The position numbers were made by a program, and so were the translations under genes. Under the pieces are notes generated by a model, which saw only the letters and a program-made list of their open reading frames with translations, was not told where the DNA came from and did no database searches. DNA of 10,810 bases. It comes from Euperipatoides rowelli. Taxonomy: Eukaryota > Onychophora > Udeonychophora > Euonychophora > Peripatopsidae. The stretch lies in assembly GCA_003024985.2 (NCBI GenBank), contig PXIH01S0067893.1. One strand, 5' to 3'. Shown here in pieces: positions 7,331 to 10,810 of the stretch. The stretch's first letter is position 1; each line of letters opens with the position of its first letter.

Positions 7331-8894
7331 CCATCTTTTATTACAGAAACCTAAAATTCTCCACAGATTGTAGGATATAAATTCAGGTAGGAAATATTTA
7401 TTACTTTTATTTTCACCTTCCTTTTTTAAAATATTTTCAGTATTTTCTTTAAACTCAGCCCTAGCGTCAATTTTAACTCTATTTGACTTAGTTTTATTTG
7501 AGATTTTCCAAGGGAATGTTGATTCATTAGTAGATAATTTTTCTATCTTGTTCTGTTCATTGGACAGAGTAAAAGATTTTGCTCCGATTTGCCTATATTT
7601 ATTTTGTAATTGCGCCCCAACATCTACGGAACCTAAGAATGTGGGGCGATGGCGTTTAACGCAACATTACTGTAAGCGCTACCGTCAACGACTCCATCCA
7701 AAAATTTTTCTTAGTTACGTTCAATATGGCCAAAAGCATTGAAAAGTGCAAACAATTTTCCTTCTTTGTCTTTCTTTTTCTACTATAGCTCTAGTAAATT
7801 TAGACAATTCAGATACTTCTTTTTGCAAACCTTCTAATTGCATGGACATAGGATTCTCAAGCTCTACTATTTTCACAGCATTAACTGTTTTGACCCTTTC
7901 TTCATGCAATTTCAATTGACATTCTAATTGGTTCTTGTAAGCCTATCTTACCCTTTCTTATTAGTTCTACTCCTAAATCTAGTAAAATACCCTCTCTATA
8001 TTGTTCTAATATCATTTGGAAATGATCGTCCAATGGCAAACCCGGTAGAGGTCGCAGGAGCTCAGCTAAGGCTAACAATCTTAAGCGATAGGATACAGCG
8101 CTTTCTCCTACACTTGTCTACAGGCTCGAAATAACTTTCTAGTCTGCTCTTTATCTTTCTGTAAAAATCTGCTGCTACCTAAACTCGCCAGATACGCCGC
8201 CTTAGCCTTACCCACAATTTTCTTTTTCAGTACTGAACATGCCTTAGTTTCAGGCCATTTGTACTGTTGCATTAATGCCCTAAAACCTGCCACAAACCTT
8301 TCAAACCAAATACATCCCCATCTAACATTTGAAAAGGCATTAGCTCAGAAGCTGTATCATAATTGTTCCACGCTAACCACTCGTCAGACATTTTACACAC
8401 TACATTAATAAATGGCTGATTTACATTTTGATCTTTATTTTTATCACAATCACTGGAAGTACATTTTTCTTTTTTATTTGATTTTATAGGTATTGCACTT
8501 TCCTGTAAAATATATTCTCCCACCTTATTACTAAAATCTGAGTTAACTTAATAGCCTTTTTAATTTTTTTAATTTTGGATATTTCACTACTTATCTGTGT
8601 AGGTCTAACCGCTATATTACTTTGAATTGGAGTAGAAGTCCTCATCTGCACCAAACTCTCTTTAAATTCAAGCGTCAACTGTTTAATAGACTCTCTAAGC
8701 TTTTCTTTTTCTGCATCTTGATTATGCAAATTTTCCCACAAAGATGCAATAAGCTCGTCTTTTTTTCCCTCAAACTATCTTCAATATCAAGATTTTTCTC
8801 GATAGCTGCGACAGTCAGTTAACTCAGGTTTTTTGGTTGCACCCAAAACTACAGTATCTGTTTCAGACACTACCAATTTAGTTATTTCAGACAT
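7330..8894 (-). pseudogene. gag: Degenerate gag (capsid and nucleocapsid)
   Basis: Gag would build the particle that packages element RNA. The most upstream plausible start is ATG at 8894-8892 (MSEITKLVVSETDTVVLG), after a leader with stops. The reading then passes through at least six frames, with shifts near 8815, 8765 (an A run), 8525, 8290, 8108 and 7930. The pieces are an N-terminal coiled-coil-like part (NQDAEKEKLRESIKQLTLEF), the capsid-like core (SDEWLAWNNYDTASELMPFQ, then WFERFVAGFRALMQQYKWPE and KKKIVGKAKAAYLASL), the capsid C-terminal part (GESAVSYRLRLLALAELL), and a charged helical stretch (LQKEVSELSKFTRAIVEKER). A frame of about 95 codons without an ATG (7620-7330) ends in a worn CCHC-like zinc knuckle near 7372-7335 with YN, CGEF and CNKR pieces across a frameshift. 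Identification rests on position plus capsid and nucleocapsid-like patterns. Confidence 0.82.
7335..7372 (-). other. Remnant of a CCHC zinc knuckle (nucleocapsid)
   Basis: Read on the minus strand, one frame gives SYN and then, after a one-base slip, CGEF, followed by CNKRW. This resembles the CxxCGxxGHxxxxC pattern of nucleocapsid zinc knuckles with the first Cys changed to Ser, the His changed to Phe and the last Cys changed to Trp. It is at the right place, the end of gag just before protease. The reading depends on accepting a frameshift, so it is tentative. Confidence 0.4.
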
Positions 8895-9252
8895 TGTATT
8901 TTTTAATAAAATTCATTTATCATAAAATATCTCAATATATAAATCTTTTTAAAATTACAATCACTTATTTAATAATTCAGTTTGTGGGTGAAAGCAAGAA
9001 CCAATCAAAATGTGCTACTCATTCACTGCGGATTTAAACTGTCAAACCAAAACAAACATGGTGACTATAGAAATTACAATCTTTCCTTAAAACCCATAAT
9101 ACATTGCGGACGCCACCCCAAGCAAAACTTGAAGAAATAACAGAAAATAACCTAAAATATTATGCTATACCATAAGATTAATCAGAAGATTGCCAAAAAT
9201 TCATAAGATCCTGTCGTCAAGCCAGTTTTTTACCAAATATATGTGTCAGAAA
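8895..9252 (-). other. Leader-like untranslated stretch between right repeat and gag
   Basis: This 358-bp stretch lies between the right repeat and the gag start, where a retrotransposon leader would be. No long frame is present. Directly beside the repeat (9252-9225) I see no sequence that matches a known tRNA 3' end on the minus strand. A better candidate lies further in, at 9103-9120, and is listed separately. Confidence 0.5.
9103..9120 (-). promoter_or_regulatory. Possible tRNA-Pro-like primer-binding site
   Basis: On the minus strand this reads TGGGGTGGCGTCCGCAAT. The primer-binding site for tRNA-Pro known from murine leukaemia virus is TGGGGGCTCGTCCGGGAT, and 13 of 18 positions agree by my count. 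The strand is right and it lies upstream of gag. However, it is about 130 bp from the repeat edge, whereas a primer site normally abuts the 5' LTR. It is either a displaced relic or chance. Confidence 0.25.
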
Positions 9253-10202
9253 GTTTCGGAGGACATAAGCATCATTGAGCTGACTTTAGTTAGCCTTATA
9301 GAGTCCAGATCCCCACCTTGAACTCTATTCTATTACAAGACTAACTAAAACCGATTAACAAGACATAAAAATAAGGTAAGATTTTATTATTCCCTTATAG
9401 TATGATATTTCATCATCTTAGAGTAGCACGTTAGTGTACATACTCACCAGTTACTTAAATAACACACCAACATGAGAAATAATTATTACCAATAACGTTT
9501 CATTTTGTCATAAATATCATTACAGAAAAACAGTTAATACAAAAAACAGTTAATCTTATTATGAAAAATATGACATTGAAACTAGCTTAATTACCGTTTG
9601 AACTCTGAATTATTAATTACTATACTGCATTCTTACATGTACTAACCATACTTGTTTTATCTTCTTCTTAACTGCTTACATGTAAGTGATTTTAATATGC
9701 AGCTTTCATCTTTTAAATATAGTGTACAAAGATCTACAATATATGGTACTTTCTGCTTGTTATTTTTTATTTACAGTATAAGATAAGGTTAGAATGCAAC
9801 ACATAATTAAAAACGGGGAAAACTTTAACTATATAGGAATTAAATCAGCTCAAATATGCCACAGGGCTTAAAGAGGAAGAGAAACAAAGTTCTTATTTTC
9901 CTTGACCCCAATAGATAGGACCAAGTACCACCCCTTATCATGCGTGCCAATGGAATAAAAAAGGACAACTGACAGCAATGAAAAACACATTTTGATTAGC
10001 AAAAATATCATTTCACACACAAACTAGGAATTACTTTAACAATGCATTTCTTTATTCATTAGAACATTAAATGACCATAAAATATCCATTCCTATTTTTG
10101 AAATAATAATTAGTTTCCCAAATAAGCAAATCTAAATAAGATAAAAATATGTCATGACGAAAATTGAAATTATTATCATTATTAATAGGAATAGCCAATC
10201 TA
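9253..10202 (-). repeat. Right copy of ~950 bp direct repeat; probable 5' LTR
   Basis: This matches 69-1013 over its whole length in the same orientation, with small indels. By position upstream of minus-strand gag it would be the 5' LTR and carry the promoter. Its left edge reads AGTTTCGG where the other copy has TGTTTTGG, so the terminal dinucleotide is altered here. By eye the first ~290 bp differ at about 25 places, while the last ~298 bp differ at only about 8, so divergence is uneven. A minus-strand AATAAA-like signal is shared by both copies near 9380. A frame of 61 codons on the minus strand (10252-10067) crosses the right edge and is chance. Confidence 0.75.
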
Positions 10203-10480
10203 ATTTTAATGCACTTTTGGGTGAGTAGGCAAAGTTTACTTGTAACAGTCATGTGCTTGTTACTGCCAAAATTTTTGTATTTCTTATAGTTTGTAATTGA
10301 TATTGTTCGGATCTTTTCCTAGTCCATTTTTGCACACACAATAGGAAGCACACACGATATGCAAACACATAAATATTAGTAATAGCAAATATTATTTATT
10401 ATAACTATACTGTATATATACTGTACATATACATTATACTGCTTCTCTTGCTTCGTGTTTGGTTCCTTCTTTATTATGGC
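10203..10480. other. AT-rich flank without a recognised gene
   Basis: This lies outside the repeat pair. It contains CA-rich pieces (about 10333-10368) and a run of TACTGTATA/TACTGTACA/TACATTATACT variants at about 10405-10440, a short decayed repeat. No coding frame or RNA gene is recognisable. Confidence 0.45.
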
Positions 10481-10561
10481 TATGCAGACAGGAATAATAT
10501 GCTGTCTGATAGTGTTTTATAATTATTAGGCATGCAGACAGGAATATATGTCGTCTGCATG
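10481..10561. repeat. Two tandem hairpin modules sharing ATGCAGACAGGAATA
   Basis: ATGCAGACAGGAATA occurs at 10482-10496 and again at 10532-10546, a 50-bp spacing. Each copy is followed by a reverse complement of its start. In the first, CAGACAG (10485-10491) pairs with CTGTCTG (10502-10508). In the second, CATGCAGAC (10531-10539) pairs exactly with GTCTGCATG (10553-10561). The two are therefore similar small hairpins in direct repeat. This may be a fragment of a tandem or fold-back repeat. Confidence 0.6.
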
Positions 10562-10587
10562 TAAATATATATTATTACCAGTGTTTG

Positions 10588-10716
10588 GAAAGTTCCTAAA
10601 TAAAAGGAACTAATTCCTTTCCTTTTTCAAAAAAGGGAACTATTTCCATTCTTTTTCCTTTATTTTAAAAAAGGAACTAGTTCCTTTCATAGTTCCTACA
10701 AAAAAGAACTATAGTT
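10588..10716. repeat. Cluster of GGAACT/AGTTCC palindromes
   Basis: GGAAC and GTTCC alternate many times within about 130 bp. AAAGGAACTAGTTCCTTT at 10670-10687 is a perfect 18-bp palindrome, and AAAGGAACTAATTCCTTT at 10603-10620 differs from perfect by one pair. Further half-sites occur near 10592, 10635, 10690 and 10708. The arms are joined by A- or T-rich spacers, so the region could fold into several alternative stems. It is probably a fold-back or short satellite repeat. A protein-binding array is possible, but no known site fits. Confidence 0.6.
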
Positions 10717-10810
10717 CTATGATATGGGTTGTATTAGTAAGGATAATAATGATGGAGTGCAGCTATGGAAGAGTGGTAAGGAAGGATACTATTTCCCACG
10801 CTTACCCTAG

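Larger units (their letters stand above)
69..10202 (-). mobile_element. Degenerate Ty3/Gypsy-type LTR retrotransposon (probable full extent)
   Basis: A retrotransposon body on the minus strand lies between two same-orientation repeats of about 950 bp. The domain order read on the minus strand is gag, protease, RT, RNase H, integrase. That order, and a GPF motif in the integrase C-terminal domain, fit Ty3/Gypsy; Ty1/Copia has integrase before RT. Every domain is interrupted by stops or frameshifts, so this is a dead copy. The gag-pol identification is firm. The outer limits are less certain: no 4-6 bp target-site duplication is visible (bases just before 69 and just after 10202 do not match), the polypurine tract is not in the expected place, and 2.8 kb of AT-rich sequence separates pol from the left repeat. 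The repeats could instead belong to another element or to a duplication that encloses the gag-pol relic. Confidence 0.75.

Noticed and set aside
7548-8134. Two plus-strand frames of 64 and 68 codons (7548-7742 and 7928-8134)
   Set aside because: They lie antisense to gag pieces that make better sense on the minus strand.
8622-8822. 66-codon plus-strand frame
   Set aside because: It is antisense to the N-terminal coiled-coil part of gag.
9242-9253. TGTGTCAGAAAG on the plus strand resembles the start of a tRNA-Leu primer site
   Set aside because: It is on the plus strand and to the left of the right repeat, whereas gag-pol is on the minus strand. A plus-strand element would need the site to the right of the left repeat. 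Probably chance.
10067-10252. 61-codon minus-strand frame at the right repeat edge
   Set aside because: It crosses the repeat border, consists of AT-driven residues, and is not kept in the left copy.
10588-10716. Heat-shock elements or steroid-receptor sites
   Set aside because: Heat-shock elements need GAA and TTC units at 2-nt spacing, and steroid sites need a 3-nt spacer between GAACA-type halves. The palindromes here have neither spacing.
1-10810. CRISPR arrays, tRNA or rRNA genes
   Set aside because: No regularly spaced identical repeats with unique spacers, and no cloverleaf or rRNA-like sequence, were seen on either strand.

Overview
The window looks like A+T-rich nuclear DNA from an animal, most likely an invertebrate. 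It has no bacterial-style gene packing. Its only recognisable coding content is the decayed gag-pol region of a Ty3/Gypsy-type (Metaviridae-like) LTR retrotransposon on the minus strand. No complete functional gene is visible. The organism call is an inference from composition and element type; nothing in the sequence fixes a species.

Layout from left to right: (1) 1-68, AT-rich flank. (2) 69-1013, the left copy of a ~950 bp direct repeat. (3) 1014-3790, an AT-rich stretch with no minus-strand env and no recognised gene. It holds three less AT-rich islands (about 1046-1353, 1430-1620 and 2346-2733), two of them with coding-like plus-strand frames, a perfect 13-bp hairpin near 2132-2166, and short degenerate repeats at 3470-3780. 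(4) 3790-8894 on the minus strand, the retrotransposon body, read right to left: gag (8894 to about 7330), aspartic protease (7330-6900), reverse transcriptase (6790-5995), connection and RNase H (5990-5400), integrase (5400-4086) and a pol tail (4085-3790). (5) 8895-9252, an untranslated leader-like stretch with a possible tRNA-Pro-like primer site. (6) 9253-10202, the right copy of the direct repeat. (7) 10203-10810, flanking DNA with two duplicated hairpin modules and a cluster of GGAACT/AGTTCC palindromes.

In an intact element Gag would form the particle, protease would cut the polyprotein, RT and RNase H would make cDNA, and integrase would insert it. Here each part is broken. There are at least ten frameshifts, in-frame stops at 7050-7052, 6610-6612, 6016-6018 and (in the expected frame) 5493-5495, a loss of about two dozen residues in the RT fingers, a damaged YxDD box, and a missing second catalytic Asp in integrase. 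The copy cannot encode an active element.

The main open questions are two. The flanking repeats sit where LTRs should be, but I could not find clear target-site duplications, an adjacent primer-binding site, or a polypurine tract on the correct strand. The 2.8 kb between pol and the left repeat carries coding-like plus-strand segments, antisense to pol, that the retrotransposon does not explain.
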